Origin: Tretioscincus oriximinensis
Taxonomy: Eukaryota > Chordata > Lepidosauria > Squamata > Gymnophthalmidae
Assembly: GCA_022410635.1 (NCBI GenBank)
Contig: JAJVDF010000509.1
Span: 248,001-312,000, forward strand
Length of the DNA stretch: 64,000 nt
Reading direction: 5' to 3'
Shown: one piece after another, positions 47,579 to 59,807 of the stretch
Position numbering within the stretch: the stretch's first letter is position 1
How the letters are laid out: every line of letters starts with the position of its first letter
Position numbers and translations under genes: made by a program
Notes under the pieces: generated by a model
The model's input: the letters and a program-made list of their open reading frames with translations, nothing else
Databases searched by the model: none
Told to the model about the DNA's origin: nothing

Positions 47579-47632
47579 GTTGTTGTTGTTGTTGTTGTTA
47601 TTATAATTATTATTATTATTATTATTATAATA
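47491..47632. repeat. Self-complementary microsatellite (AAT)n-(GTT)n-(ATT)n
   Basis: About 29 AAT units (47491-47578) are followed by seven GTT units and then about 11 ATT units with one interruption. The AAT and ATT blocks are complementary and can pair. Confidence 0.97.
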
Positions 47633-49803
47633 GAAGAAATGCTTAATCATAATGCCCCTTCCACTAAAGGATTTAGATAAAAAGAACTATAAAATAACAC
47701 ATTATATGCAATACAGGATATAATATTAATTGTCTTCGTGGTAAAGTGTTTATTCTGGAGTGTTGAAAAGAAAGGTTTTTTACTATTGGAGATTAACGGA
47801 AACTATCAGAGAGGGAAGAGCCTCATTAGTCTCTCTATAAATTAAAAACCACTCAACCTTGACCATTGAAAAAGGGAGAGTTTGTTAACATATATACTTG
47901 TAGAATCATTTTTTCTCCAAGAGCATCCTTTTCATTTCATTTAGAATTTATCCCAGAGAATAAAAAGAAACCCCCCAAAAGGCTGAAAGGGAAGGATAAT
48001 AATATAATTAAAGACATTTTAAATAAGTCAGCAGTTCTCTTAGTCTGTGTTTTCCCTTCGGAACAAAGGAGTTGTAGGCAATTACTTTAACTTGGGCTAC
48101 ATGGGGATATTATTTGTATAACTGAAATAGGATTCTGTTTGTAATTAAGTTTAATGGGTGTTGTTCAAAAGATGCACTCAGGCACTTTTGAAAACCCTGA
48201 GAATCTCCAAAGGCAGGCTTGAAAGTATATGGATATGGCGAACCACTATTGCATGGTTGGGACAGAACCACAGCTTATTTCATAAACCTTCTGTCCCTGA
48301 AGGTCTGATTGCCTTTAAATGCTTTCAAGTGGTTAGTTTCATCAAATTGTTGTAAAATAGCTCTGAGAATCATTAGTATATACAATTTAAAAATATAGGA
48401 AAGTTTCAAAAGTATCTTCCTTTGCATTGCATTTGAATATTTTCTTACCTATATCTGNTGTAAGGATATAAAGAAAGTAACTACATCAATGAATGAGCTG
48501 ATGACTCAAAAATATGGAACTGGAACTTGATCCCTTTTTCAGCAAATTATTTAATAATAATTAAACGTGTCTTAAGGACATAGAATATCCCTTTATCTGC
48601 CCTTCTCAACATTTCTAACTGATAAATCACTTGGAAAAATGTTTGCATTTACAAATGTTATATGTGCTTAAAACTATAAGCATATCAACCATTTTTGTAT
48701 AATTTGAAGCACTACAGAACTTTTTATAAATCTTTTAGACAGCATATCACTTCATTCCATTTAGTACTGAGGAGAGACAACATGTGATAGATGTGACTCA
48801 GGACATAGAGTCGACGTCTAAAGGTTTAATTGTTATGTGAAATATTTGATCTTCATAAAAAAGCACATCCAATATTAAGGAGAATGTACTATATCAGGAT
48901 TTAAGGTGACTGACTCCTTACCTCTCCTTATTTTCCTCTCTTTTCCATTTTTAGTAAGACTATTTCCCATCAAAAGATGCTGCATAATTTTTCATGTATA
49001 AGCCAACAACTTCGTCTTGACATGACATAGCACAAGGAGCATATTTGCTCTCAAATGGGCTTACAAGTGCAGGTTTTACTTCTCAAACAAATAGTTGTGC
49101 TCTTGTATCATTCAATAATTCTTCAGAGAATGACAAAAATAAATGGAAGACAATTGTTATTAGTTTCCAGTTAAATGCCTTGGAGATGTTTGGCATTCTG
49201 TCTTTATAAGGAACTGGGGGGAGAATCAGGAGTGGCAAACAAAAAGTTTCTTTCTCCCCTCTTTCTTTTCTAAAGATTTCATGTTTGTCTCATTTAAATA
49301 AAAATCTGTTTCTAAAAAATAGATTTCACCATCCACAGCATCATTAAATCATTTTAATAGCTGGGAAATATGTACATTATTAATAATCTTTGAATGACAA
49401 TATGTTATAAAAATATTATAATGAAGACATCTATAATAAATTATCCAAATATAGTATATTATATTTTCTCCAATATCTTCATATTAGCCATCCTTTTGTG
49501 GGTTACTCATGGGCCTGCCTATATCATGTACAGTATAATTTGTCTAAAGGATGATCAGAAATTAACTTTATTTTTCTTCCTCTTTCCCTCCTAATTTCCC
49601 TTTTACCAGACTTTAATATAATTTGTGTTCCTTAAAAACTCTAATAGTGATCTTCTTGATCAAGTGACTGCAAATTCATATAAGAATGTGGATATTGGCA
49701 CCATGCTTAGAAGATAAAATGTGCTATATCTGTTAACTAATACCTTTTACTTTCTAATAGTGTAACACAGATATTATAGGTTTCTTCCATTCATGCTCTT
49801 CTT
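47633..49803. other. AT-rich DNA, no gene seen
   Basis: No reading frame or repeat recognised. Confidence 0.55.
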
Positions 49804-50930
49804 TATGGGCTCCAGNTTTTTTTTAATTGATATTTATAGAAAATTTTTCAACAAAAGTAAAATAAAACAAACAAAATCGTACATACAGATAACGTACCCC
49901 CCACACCCTCCCACCAGTGTATAGGCACAAACAATAAGATGTTACAGTAACAATCGTTGTTCCAGGAACATTTGAATAGTTTCCCTTATCAGGGCTGAAG
50001 ATGACGCAGTGAGTCCATAAGCTATGAGCTCTTGCCACTTAATTGTCCAGAGTGGTTTATAAGTAATTCCGATTGTCTTTAGTCTTTTGGCTTGAAGAAT
50101 ATCAAATTTCAAGAATTCCAAAAGGTAGTATTGCCATTCTTGTACAGTCCACTTAGTACAGTCTTTCCAATATTTAGCTATGACCAAATGGCCTGCCATT
50201 ATTCCCATATCTATCACCCCAGAGTAAGATCTTTCCGCGGAGGGAACATTGTATAGACCAAAAAGCCAGACTTCCGTTAGATTTGGTAGAGTAATCCCTA
50301 GGATCTTATTTAGTTCTGTGATTATAATCCCCCAGAATCCCTTTACTTTAGGGCATAAAGCCCACATATGAATGTAAAGTCCCCTCTGCTGGCATCTGTG
50401 CCAGCATAGGGGGGACAAACCAGTGATATGAGCCATCTGGCTAGGGGTGTAATACCATCGGGACACCGTCTTTAATTCCGTTTCTTTGATTCTTGCATCC
50501 TGTCTTGTTAGATACCGGTCTATCCAGTGCTGCCAGAGATTATTCATCTCCGGAACCTCTGTCTCCCAGTAATCAGTGATTGCTTTTAAATTTTTGTGGG
50601 TTTTTATAAGAATTAGGGCATAAAGATCCTTAGCTAATTTTCTTTTTCCCCTGATCAGATCGGAGACCAGCGGTTCCAATATCGACTGCCCACACATACC
50701 GTTTCTGAACTCTTGATTATTTATTATGTTCCACATGGCGCGTTCTTGTAGCCAGAAATGTAGGCCTTCATTTCTGTATAATTGTCTGATTATTTGAATG
50801 GAGACCGGGGAGCCATTTTCATTGACCATGTCTCTGAGGCACTTATACCCATTTTGTTTTAATATCCTTAAGTAATTTGTCATCAAATTGTCCCCCAATG
50901 AGTTTATTGCATCTATGGGCTCCAGTTTTT
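49804..50930 (-). mobile_element. 5'-truncated L1 LINE with target-site duplication
   Basis: A 17-base direct repeat, tatgggctccagntttt at the left (49804-49820) and tatgggctccagttttt at the right (50914-50930), flanks the insertion. The plus-strand left end runs into a T tract (poly(A) on the minus strand). A short 3' untranslated region with a G-rich stretch (minus strand gggagggtgtggggggtacg) follows, then the end of ORF2 from 49942. The insertion is truncated at about 50913. The near-perfect duplication, poly(A) and uninterrupted frame show a recent copy. Confidence 0.88.
49942..50913 (-). pseudogene. C-terminal part of L1 ORF2 protein
   Basis: About 323 codons without a stop belong to the C-terminal region of the L1 endonuclease/reverse transcriptase protein. 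The typical pieces RWYYTPSQMAHITGLSPLCW, then HMWALCPKVKGFW, mark the cysteine/histidine-rich region. Its first pair reads C-x3-C (CWHRC) where most L1 proteins, as far as I recall, have C-x2-C. The catalytic FADD region and endonuclease are absent because of 5' truncation. The frame continues upstream of 50913 to an ATG at 50991, but that part (MCIVDMNWEIQTF and on) is target DNA beyond the duplication, so the apparent 349-residue ORF is a chance fusion of host DNA and L1. No host function. Confidence 0.88.
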
Positions 50931-51416
50931 GGTGCTCTGCAAAATCCTGACTGAAAGTTTGTATTTCCCAATTCATGTCCACAATACACATTTTTACTGT
51001 TTTGTTGACTTGATATCAACATTTTTATAATAAAAACACTGTGATAAATATTTTCACAAAGATAGTGATGAGTCAAATATCATTTCCAACACATATTCTC
51101 CAAATAAGCAGTGTTGCCCATATTCCATGTGTTCTTTCTGCAACTCCCTATCTGGAATTCATTCTGTCTCTAACTATATAAAGCTGTGGTCTGGATCAGT
51201 ACTATTTACATGATTGCACTGACACCCCACTATGACCTTATGCAAGCTTAGGTACGGGTCTCCAAGGAGTTCAAAGGGCTAGAAATATTTCTACTTGGCC
51301 TTGCAGTTATTGGCAAACACATTTTAGTGATGTGTTTTGGTGTGCTGCTGAAATGGATCCACACTAGTTCTGAACATGGAGATGTGCCTTTTTAATGCCT
51401 CTGTGATCTTCACCAG
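50931..51416. other. AT-rich DNA, no gene seen
   Basis: Target region of the L1 insertion and downstream DNA; no repeat recognised. Confidence 0.5.
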
Positions 51417-51521
51417 GGCTCACAGATTCAACGGCAGATCTGCTATAGCAGCTTTACCTATAATCCCTATAAGGGAGCCAATGACGACTACTACAGAAGA
51501 GAGATCTACCAATCTGCACTG
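51417..51521 (+). other. Exon-like segment, unproven
   Basis: A 105-base stretch has a plausible acceptor before it (a T-rich stretch, then cttcaccag|gg) and a strong donor after it (ctg|gtatgtgt). One frame is open through all 35 codons (GSQIQRQICYSSFTYNPYKG and on) and has a protein-like composition. A second frame is also open. It resembles no protein I recognise, and no other exon lies near. It could equally be part of a repeat. Confidence 0.2.
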
Positions 51522-53535
51522 GTATGTGTATCGATGAACCCCAGAAGCTGAAGATAATTGCAGAAGTGACTATAGAGACTAAAGTACAGAAACATCCCTT
51601 TCAGTGGCATTATGGAGAATCATGAGTTCTGCCTACACAGAGCTTTATTCTAGATTATATATTGTACTAGGATCTGCCATCCATATCCCAGTGCAGACAG
51701 CCTTTAGGGCCTGTCATAATCTTCACTAGAAGGTAAATAACAGATTTCTGTTTTGGAATCTAAAAATGGAATACAGACCAGCCAAAAGGGACCATTACTG
51801 AGGTAGCCAAGTGTTTCTTTGGAATACTAAATTGTTCCTTTACTAGAAGGTGTTATCTGTTATGTATTTGAAGGATGAGTCACTTAAAAACCAAGAAGCA
51901 CCAGGAAGAAAGAAGTAGACTTGAAGTTGTCTTAAGCAACATAGTGGCATATCTTTGAGATATAGTCATTCCTGCTGTTTCTATTTACAAAGTGTATTAT
52001 GCTTTATACTTAACATGTCTATGCAAATCTCGCCCATCTTTATTTACAATAAACAAGGTTAATCAAATCAATATCAGATCTACCATCTGAATATCAGAAT
52101 AGTTCTCTAAAATCTGCAGGTCTGTGCAAAGCCTTGAGGCAGCAACTCTCATTGTGTTAAAAATGTGTGACAGCTACATGATACAGTTCTAATGTATTCT
52201 GACAGTTTCCTCATTCCAGCTCCATAAGGCAAAAGTCTTGATTTCATTTATTATTCTGTCCTTTTTTAAAAAGGTTCTTTTCATGATTACCTGCCTGCAT
52301 GCGCTACATTTTCTTTTTGTTTGTCGAGTCTCAGAGAACAAGTTGAAGCCACTGTTATAATATTGCTTCCTCCCTCAATTTTTTTAAAGTTAAGGATCGC
52401 TCACAAATTAAATAGCTCAGTGAAACATCACAGTGACTCCCAATGTAAGGGAATTCTTATATAACTTGCCATGTGGTTCAGCCTGTGCAGCGAACTTCCT
52501 TTAGAATAGCAAAGAACAATAACAAGCAACTTATGTTTCCCCGTACCTCCAATCCAATATTATTCAATAAAATGTGGATTTACTAAGTATATATTGTATG
52601 TGTGTGTGTGTGTGTGAAGGCTTCTATTTAATAACTATTTTAACTACAATATTTATTACGTCAAATTTTGTGACCTTAGACTTTCTAAGTCTAAAATGGG
52701 ATACAAATGTTTGTCAGTAAGCAAATGAATCAATAAACTGAAAAGTTGACTTCAAACAATTCTGAATATTGCAAATTATTGCTACCCTTGTATATTAGAG
52801 GCTGTACAATTTTCTCTGTTCCTTTCAGGCACTAAGGTATAATAAGAGGTGAATGTTTTAGATTCTCTGTAGTATAAAATATTCACCTGTTCTCAGTGCT
52901 GAAAGCCTAACAAGAGAGAAGTGTATGGCTGGTATTTCTTTTATTTATTTACTAATAATATCTTTTGGCAGCACCCAGAATTCTGCTCAAGGCTAACCTT
53001 AGACTGTATATTTTGATACAGAGGCAGCAATGTAAGTTTTTTTTCCAAAAGGAAGGAGATTGGACAGAAGCCCAAAAGTGACAGGATCATGCTGCATATT
53101 TATCTTTGACATTCAATGGAATTGGTGGCAACTTCCCTGGTCTGAAGGGCTTCTCCAGACAGATAAAGCCTACAATGAAATCAAGTGCAATGAAGAGTAC
53201 AATGCTGGCAACTATCTATATGATGACTGCTCGATTCCAACTTTCTTTTAGAGCAAGGAGGTGAAAGTTTCTTCATTGTGAAGTTGTGAATTGGAGAAGA
53301 TTCATCAGTGTACCTGGAAATGGCCCCAGAAATGGCCCNTTTCCAGAGCCCATAAAATGGTATAGAAAGAAAAACACCATATAGAATTCTCTAGCTACTA
53401 CTGCCTATCTTCATGGTAACAACTGAAGTAAATTGTAAGATAGAAATACTTGGGTGACCACATTAAAGTGGTTTCCCTCTAAAGTGCTTTAGTGTGATTT
53501 TTGCACTCAGGAGTTGGTTGGTCAGGGATAGTGAT
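51522..53535. other. AT-rich DNA, no gene seen
   Basis: A (TG)n lies at about 52597-52615. The stretch 51640-51720 (gagctttattctagattata, ggatctgccat) weakly resembles the miniature family at 41570 and 57202. Confidence 0.5.
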
Positions 53536-53536
53536 T

Positions 53537-53686
53537 TAGGCTACATCTCCACATCACTTATTCCACTATAATTGAATAATCCACAATAAAGCATTGAGGG
53601 AACTGATTTATTCCAGAATATCCATGTTTTATTGTGGAATATCCAGTTATAGTGGAAAAAATAAGCAATGTGTGGATGCAGCCTTA
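53537..53686. mobile_element. Palindromic hAT-like miniature element
   Basis: Left arm taggctacatctccacatca, cttattccactataattg and aataatccacaataaa is mirrored by the right arm, which as a reverse complement reads taaggctgcatccacacatt, gcttattttttccactataa and ctggatattccacaataaa. The arms are about 65 bases each with about 20 bases between. No coding capacity; target duplication not identified. Confidence 0.75.
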
Positions 53687-54769
53687 GACTGCAGTTTGCT
53701 TGTTTTTAGATTATTGTTGCTTGTTTATTACCATGCAATTCAGTGGCACTTTTCTCTGCTACAGTATAAATCTACATCCATCTGGCTGATGCTGCAGGGT
53801 ACTTCCACATTAGAAAGAGGCAGCAAAAATGCACAGAGCCTGAAAATGGTGCATTTCTTGGTATTTCATACCAAATAAATACCTAACTTGAAGAGGTAAG
53901 TACTAGTACTTGTTACACGGTCACCGCACCACTGCTCACCAATCTGGACAGCAAGAAATCATTCTCTAATGTGTTTATTGCATAATATAATTCCCTAGTG
54001 TGATCTATGGCTACTGTGGCTATCTATGGCTATGGTTGCAACCTGATTGGACCCTGCACATCAAAGACTTCCTTTTGATATGCAGTGCTGAACAAACCTT
54101 AGCAGACAGAAATTGCCAGTGAGTTCTATAAACAGTTGGGTAGAACAATTCTTATTTCTAGCCCACCATTTTTTCACTGCAAAATGATGGCACATTTGCT
54201 GTGTCTCTACTGCTGTTGCTGTAATATTCTGCAGTTTATATTCAGAAATATTCTGCAGTTTAAAAGACATTCTCTGACAGAAGCCTCCCTTCTGCATTAC
54301 TGCAATGGCCTCTCACTGCTTTTATCTTCTTCACAATATTTAGAGATTTTCCAAATCAAATGTAATTTCAACAAACTATTGTTTTCTGATTTGGTAATAA
54401 AGCAAAATTTTAGCCACATTCAGCCAGGGGAAATGTTTCATTGATCAAACAGAATTGAGCAAAGGCCTTCAAAAGGTTGACTTTATAGTTGTGATGCCTC
54501 AGAGAGCACAACTATTCACTAAGAGAGAACTGTTGGAAAATACATGAGCTTTCTGATGAATACTCACCTCCCCCCAAATCTGGAATGAATTCTGAAATGA
54601 GTTAGTGAGAGTTTTCTCATGAAGCAGCCCAGTAGCTTTGAAGGAACACATGGCTCCTGCAGAAATAAGCTGCTTAACCCAAATGATTGCAGAATATTTG
54701 TATATAAATGTATATAAAAAATAACATTAATGGGGATCAGATAAAGATGTTTTTCTTCACTGGAGCATT
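53687..54769. other. AT-rich DNA, no gene seen
   Basis: No reading frame or repeat recognised. Confidence 0.55.
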
Positions 54770-54905
54770 CAAAGGATAGCTTGTCTGGATGCTGCTTTGT
54801 TGCTGTTGTTAATTATATATTAATTGCATTTTAATTGTACTTAATTATGNATTGTGAGCCACACAGACAACTGTTGTTAAGGGGAGCCATATAAACAAAG
54901 CAAAA
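54770..54905 (+). repeat. Possible old L2/SINE-type tail
   Basis: The layout tttaattgtacttaattatg, then attgtgagccacacagac and gggagccatataaa looks like a decayed L2-type 3' end. Weak match only. Confidence 0.3.
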
Positions 54906-55799
54906 CATTTAAATGTATTTATTGTGCTCCTTTCTGGAGAAAATCTTTCCCACTGGTGGCTTGATGGTGCATCAAAACTGTTAATTCACAGTAATGAATG
55001 GAATTCCAGAACTTCCTGCATTTTTCTATTACTTGCTGAATAGTTGCTCTACCACAGACTAAATGAAACTCAAATGACTTGATAATGATTAAATGCCCAG
55101 AGCAGCCACTCTGCTCTGCTCCCATGAGGTCAATGGGAAGGGGCTAGAAGAACATTTCAGACCACCCTCAGATCAGAATAAAAGCTTTTGCGGGCATCCA
55201 CTGCTTTCAAAGACTCTTACTATTGCCATGTGGATAAAGTAGTGGGGAGAGAACTTCCTGTGTCTAATGCAGGACATAATTCTAGCATACCTAATAATTA
55301 TACTCCAGTAACAATATCAACTACTGGGAAATTTGGTCCTTTTGGCGCTTGTCTTGTTCAGCTTGGGAATAGTGAGTCTGGAATCAGTGTTTCATCTCAA
55401 AGCTAGGACAGATTGCTCTCCACCAGAACAACACCATTTGCACAATAATGTCATGCTCCAAGACCCCCTGTGTTAGTTTTTAAGTTCTCAAAAGCTTCAA
55501 AGGTAGCATGCAAGAACTTTGAGGACCAGGAACAAAAAATCCAAATGCCAGGAGGGAGTTGCCAAACTAGGGCCCAATCCCCATGCCCTACATAAAGTGC
55601 TTTGTAGGTGAATTTACCTTCTGTCTGCCCCGTGGAACCACGCATGTCCAGCCTTCCATATGCTTTAACAACCTCCAAGATGTTACTCAGAATAAGGCTC
55701 CATGTGGACAGGGCCTCCATTTTAAAGTCACAAAAAATCTCTCTAGAGCTGCTTGTAGCAAATTGTAAAGACTTCATGGGCTCTTGGAGTGCAGGGACT
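54906..55799. other. Unassigned DNA, no gene seen
   Basis: No known repeat. The 108-codon minus-strand frame at 55451-55777 has no recognisable domain. A miniature-element-like end (ggctccatgtggacagggcc) lies at 55697-55716. Confidence 0.5.
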
Positions 55800-55992
55800 G
55801 CCTGGGAACAGTAGGCAGGGTCACAGGGAATTGTGGGAATTGTAGTTAGAAAAGTGCAGAAGTGCCTTCTGGGTTCCTCATTCGAACAGGCAGCAGCTGA
55901 ATGGCAAGTAAAATGGGGATGAATGGCCCACGTGTTTTTTTAAGTGTTCATGAAGCAGGGCAAATGGACAGGTGGGGATGTAGCCTAGGTTC
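55800..55992 (-). repeat. hAT-like element, partial copy 3
   Basis: On the minus strand it reads cctaggctacatccccacct at the right end, then aaaaaacacgtgggccattc and aactacaattcccacaattc. These align with the left third of the copy at 26773-27222. The rest of the element is missing or too diverged. Confidence 0.5.
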
Positions 55993-57200
55993 CCTTATAA
56001 CCAGAACATGTATACATAGTCCTTCTGCCGAACTGATACGCTGGTAGACTTCAGCATCAAGATCTGCTGTTGATGCATGGCTTGGATCATGCAGTGGGTG
56101 GGGCCTCTTCATATTCCACAATCATGCATACTAAACATGTGTTAGGGGAAAGCTAACAAGTATAGACTCTTGTGCAAACAGCACTTGTTGAAATTTCCCC
56201 ATCAGCAGTAAAAAAGTAAAATCCTGTCCTCTTTTTTACATCACTCTTATTGACTAATTTTATATACATGCAGTGCTTACTGTTACAAGTGGAAAATGTA
56301 GCTCTGGATTAAAAATGCACATAAACAAGTTTATAATTATCACTGTGTATAGCAGATGTAAGAAACAGGGGCAAGACCCTATGGATGGAATAAAAGAGCT
56401 TACATATAATTTTTTAAAGTTCAATATTGTGCTAAGATATTGTTGCTAAGCAATGCAGGACATTGGGAGTACCTTGTAGTTAGGAAAAATAATTGTTAAG
56501 TTATTATGGAAAAATAATGGCACAGAGGAAATAGAGTGGAAAAGATAGTCCCAGTGACCTGAAATAAAATGGTAAGAAGTGTAAATTTTCTTCTTAATGA
56601 ATGTGAGACCTGATTTAAGAAAAGGGTATTTAGTGGCATTAGGATATGATTCTTAATTTGTCACAAGAAGTTATGCTGAAAATAGTTTTCAAACTGTTTT
56701 GATACAAAGCCGTTAGATGAGGGAAATGAAGCATTTTTCCATCTTTCTTCAGTTCAATTAACCTATTTGACTGATTAAAAAAGGATACCAAGATACCCAA
56801 AGAGCCAGGAGAAGTGAGTAGAAGCTCTGTAAATTAGTTTGAAACTGGTGGTAACCAAAGAGGCAAAGATCATAATTCCATCAAACGTTTCTGAAAAAGC
56901 CCTTTTGCTTCTAATGTCAAGTGAAGTGTCCACTTTCTTCATCTTTATTCCTACTCTTTCTGATTCTCATAGTTTTCTTTTTGTTCCAAATTAAGAAAAT
57001 ATTGTTAGCAGAAATTTTGATAAAATATATCATATAGGCAACAATATTCCATTAATGTTTCCTTTCCACCTTCCTTAGACTCTTATGGCATGTGGTAGGA
57101 GTTTTCTCGTAAATTTGTTGGTCTGATGTATTATTCATTGTANTATCAGCCTTAGTTTTGCCCCAAGGTCACACATTTCAACAAGGCCTTTTCCACAATA
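55993..57200. other. AT-rich DNA, no gene seen
   Basis: No reading frame or repeat recognised. Confidence 0.55.
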
Positions 57201-57201
57201 G

Positions 57202-57300
57202 CCTTATTCTGGAATATATCTCAGAATAGGGACTTGCCATAAAGTCTGAACTTGCAAGCAAATGCCTGGATTCTATTCTGAGATATAACCTGGAATAAAG
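57202..57300. repeat. Inverted-repeat miniature element
   Basis: Arms ccttattctggaatatatct (57202 onward) and its reverse complement version agatataacctggaataaag (57281-57300) can pair over about 27 bases around a 42-base loop. A related core lies at 41570-41630. Confidence 0.55.
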
Positions 57301-58192
57301 TTTATAACCTGAAATGCAGTGGTAATGGAGCATTCAAAACACTTTCCCTGTATTTGTCATCCTCCAGTCTTCCTATAATATAACAACAACTACTGGATGT
57401 GTTAATCCAGCAATTTAAACACATTCCAATCAGTAAAATCAAATCAATTGAAATAAAACAGATGTGAATAGTTTTTATATATCAATTTTAATTATTTTAT
57501 TTCCAATATCTGTTTTATTTTATTTTGGTTACAGGACTTCTGTTATTATCTTTTTTTAAAAAAAAGATAATTGATTGAATGGGGGGAAAATTTTATGTTC
57601 TTATGATGTGCTTTAGATAGCAATTTTTTCAACAGGTATTGATTTCTCATAGAAAAGTCAGTCTNAAATGAAGTTAAAACCTTCTGTGGCTGAAATCACT
57701 TTGGGGGCTGGAAAAGAACCTCTAACTCATATTGTAGCAGCAATTCTGAGAAGTGATTGGGAAGAAGGGGAGTTTTCTTCTGTTTGGAATGATGTTTTGG
57801 ATACTGCAGAGTGAGAAAGATTCGGGGGGGGGTGTCTTTCCTTCTCACGTTTTTTCTGAATTCGTTATGTCGTGGTGTTGTATTACTGAGTAATAGAGGA
57901 ACAACAGTACAAACAGAGTACAAACAGAAAGGAATCTCTTCATGTTTCATATTTTGTGGAATTATTCAGTTGTGTTCAAAATCTATGCCAAGAATTTGAT
58001 GTAATCTTCTTATTGGTTCCCCATAAACNTTTACTGGTACTCCCTGTTTGTGTACCAATTGTCATTTTTTACACATATACAAATATGTGTTGCTCTGCCA
58101 TTGGCATGCTTGAATGAAATCAGTGGTGGAAAGAAAGTCTTGGGTGATCTTCTTTTCTCACTATTGCCATGCTTCCTTGCCATGAAAATCGA
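57301..58192. other. AT-rich DNA, no gene seen
   Basis: No reading frame or repeat recognised. Confidence 0.55.
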
Positions 58193-58653
58193 TATCCAAA
58201 ACAGGTAGCAGCAATTTGAGACTAACTTGAGAAAAGTGGGTGGCATAAGCTTTCATAGACACGTCTACTTCTTCAGACTTCTTTCATAGACGTAGATGTG
58301 TCTACGAAAGCTTATGTCACCCACTTTTCTCAAGTTAGTTTCAAAGTGCTGCTAGCTCCTTTGCTTGACTTTCTGCTCAACTAACATGGCTATTTCTCTG
58401 AAATTGAATATCCAAAACAGTTGCTGGTAAGACGCTTTCTTAAGGATCTGCAGAGTTGCTTGATGTGATCTTCAAGAGAAAAGTGGATAGCATAAGCTTT
58501 CATAGACACATCTACTTCTTCAGATACATAGACAGCAGAAGTGTCTAAGAAAGCTTATGCCACCCACTTTTCTCCTGTTTGTCTCAAAGTGCTACTAGCC
58601 CCTTTGCTGGACTTTCTACTGGACTAACACAGCTATTTCTCTGAAATTGAATA
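58193..58653. repeat. Tandemly duplicated head-to-head inverted repeat
   Basis: Four copies of one sequence (core gaaagcttatg, cacccacttttctc, tctcaaagtgctgctag, ggctatttctctgaaa) lie in the order minus (58205-58276), plus (58283-58402), minus (58471-58525), plus (58525-58653). The minus/plus pair is repeated as a unit, each unit beginning at atatccaaaacag (58193 and about 58407). The sense sequence resembles a widespread tetrapod repeat, but I cannot name its class with certainty. Confidence 0.85.
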
Positions 58654-59807
58654 CCATAAATAAAATGTAAGTGATAAGAATATATTTAAGAAGCATGAAA
58701 AAAATCAAAAAAGAGCTGAGTAAAGTGTAAAATAACACTTTAAATTTTGCTTTGCATTCTGCACCAATAGAAGCAGGCTGGGTTATATTCAGTTTGAAGA
58801 GCCCATGCCATGTTCTGAAGATGGCTGTCAACTGAACATGTTTTATGGCCTACTTTATTATCTGTGACTGGAACTATTACCTTATATGAATTCTGGATGC
58901 ATAGAATAGCCCTGCTCCCTTGTAATATATATTTTAACTTCAAAGATGCACAGATCAGTATAAAGCTTAAATATTCAGCCCTGACAGNCATTCATCAAAA
59001 GAAGCTCGTCAACTATTCTTTCTTTTCTTATCAGTCCAGGACCTGAAACTTTGATTTTTTTAATAGATCTATAATAATTAAGCAGAAAACATTTAGGCAG
59101 AAAAATAAGACAAACACAAATATGAGATTTGTAATCTACTCTTTCTTCATGTTGAGCTATGTTTATTGGTGATGGCTAAGANTCCATCTGTATCACTACA
59201 GTGAAATATACAAATACAAATAGCTATACAGGTGTCTCTCATTCTATTATGTAGCCTGGTTTCTGTCACATATAGAAACTACTACAAAGACTGCATTCAC
59301 ATGAGGCTGTTTAATCATACCAGCAGATCTATGTCTGTATTGTTGACCAATCCACTTAGGGGTCATGCCTCCCACTGCATATCTGTGGCTGCAAGGAATT
59401 TGGCATTTCCAATTGAAATTGTAGTTATTTTCACAGCATTTACTTTGATATATGTAGAGTTTTCTTAAGCAGTCAGCAGCGTTTGGTATGGAGGTCTATT
59501 TTTTTTTCCAAATAGATTATATTCACCCTCTCTCTCCTAGTATTAAAAGAAGGGATCCATTATAACTGATTAGAAGGGACTTGTGGTTGATGCAGATTTT
59601 GTAGAAATCCATAGAAAAGAGGGCACTTGTTTGAAATCTTCTAATGTATACTTCTAGAATACCAGTCATTTTGCATTGTTTGCTGAAAATATCTAAAATC
59701 TGAAAATGTGTTTGTTTATGTTTCCTTTTTCTCTAGTTTTTGTCAATGAGCTTTCAAGGAGGAAAGCGGTTTCTCTTTTTTCAGCTAAACCCCTGTTCAA
59801 TAATGAG
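58654..59807. other. AT-rich DNA, no gene seen
   Basis: No reading frame or repeat recognised. Confidence 0.55.

Noticed and set aside
47447..47680. A 77-codon ORF with poly-isoleucine
   Set aside because: It is a translation of the AAT/ATT microsatellite.
49942..50991. A 349-residue minus-strand ORF as a host gene
   Set aside because: Everything downstream of about codon 27 is L1 ORF2, and the start lies in target DNA beyond a target-site duplication.
58193..58653. A CRISPR-like array (regular repeats)
   Set aside because: Copies alternate in orientation, are long and diverged, and the DNA is vertebrate.
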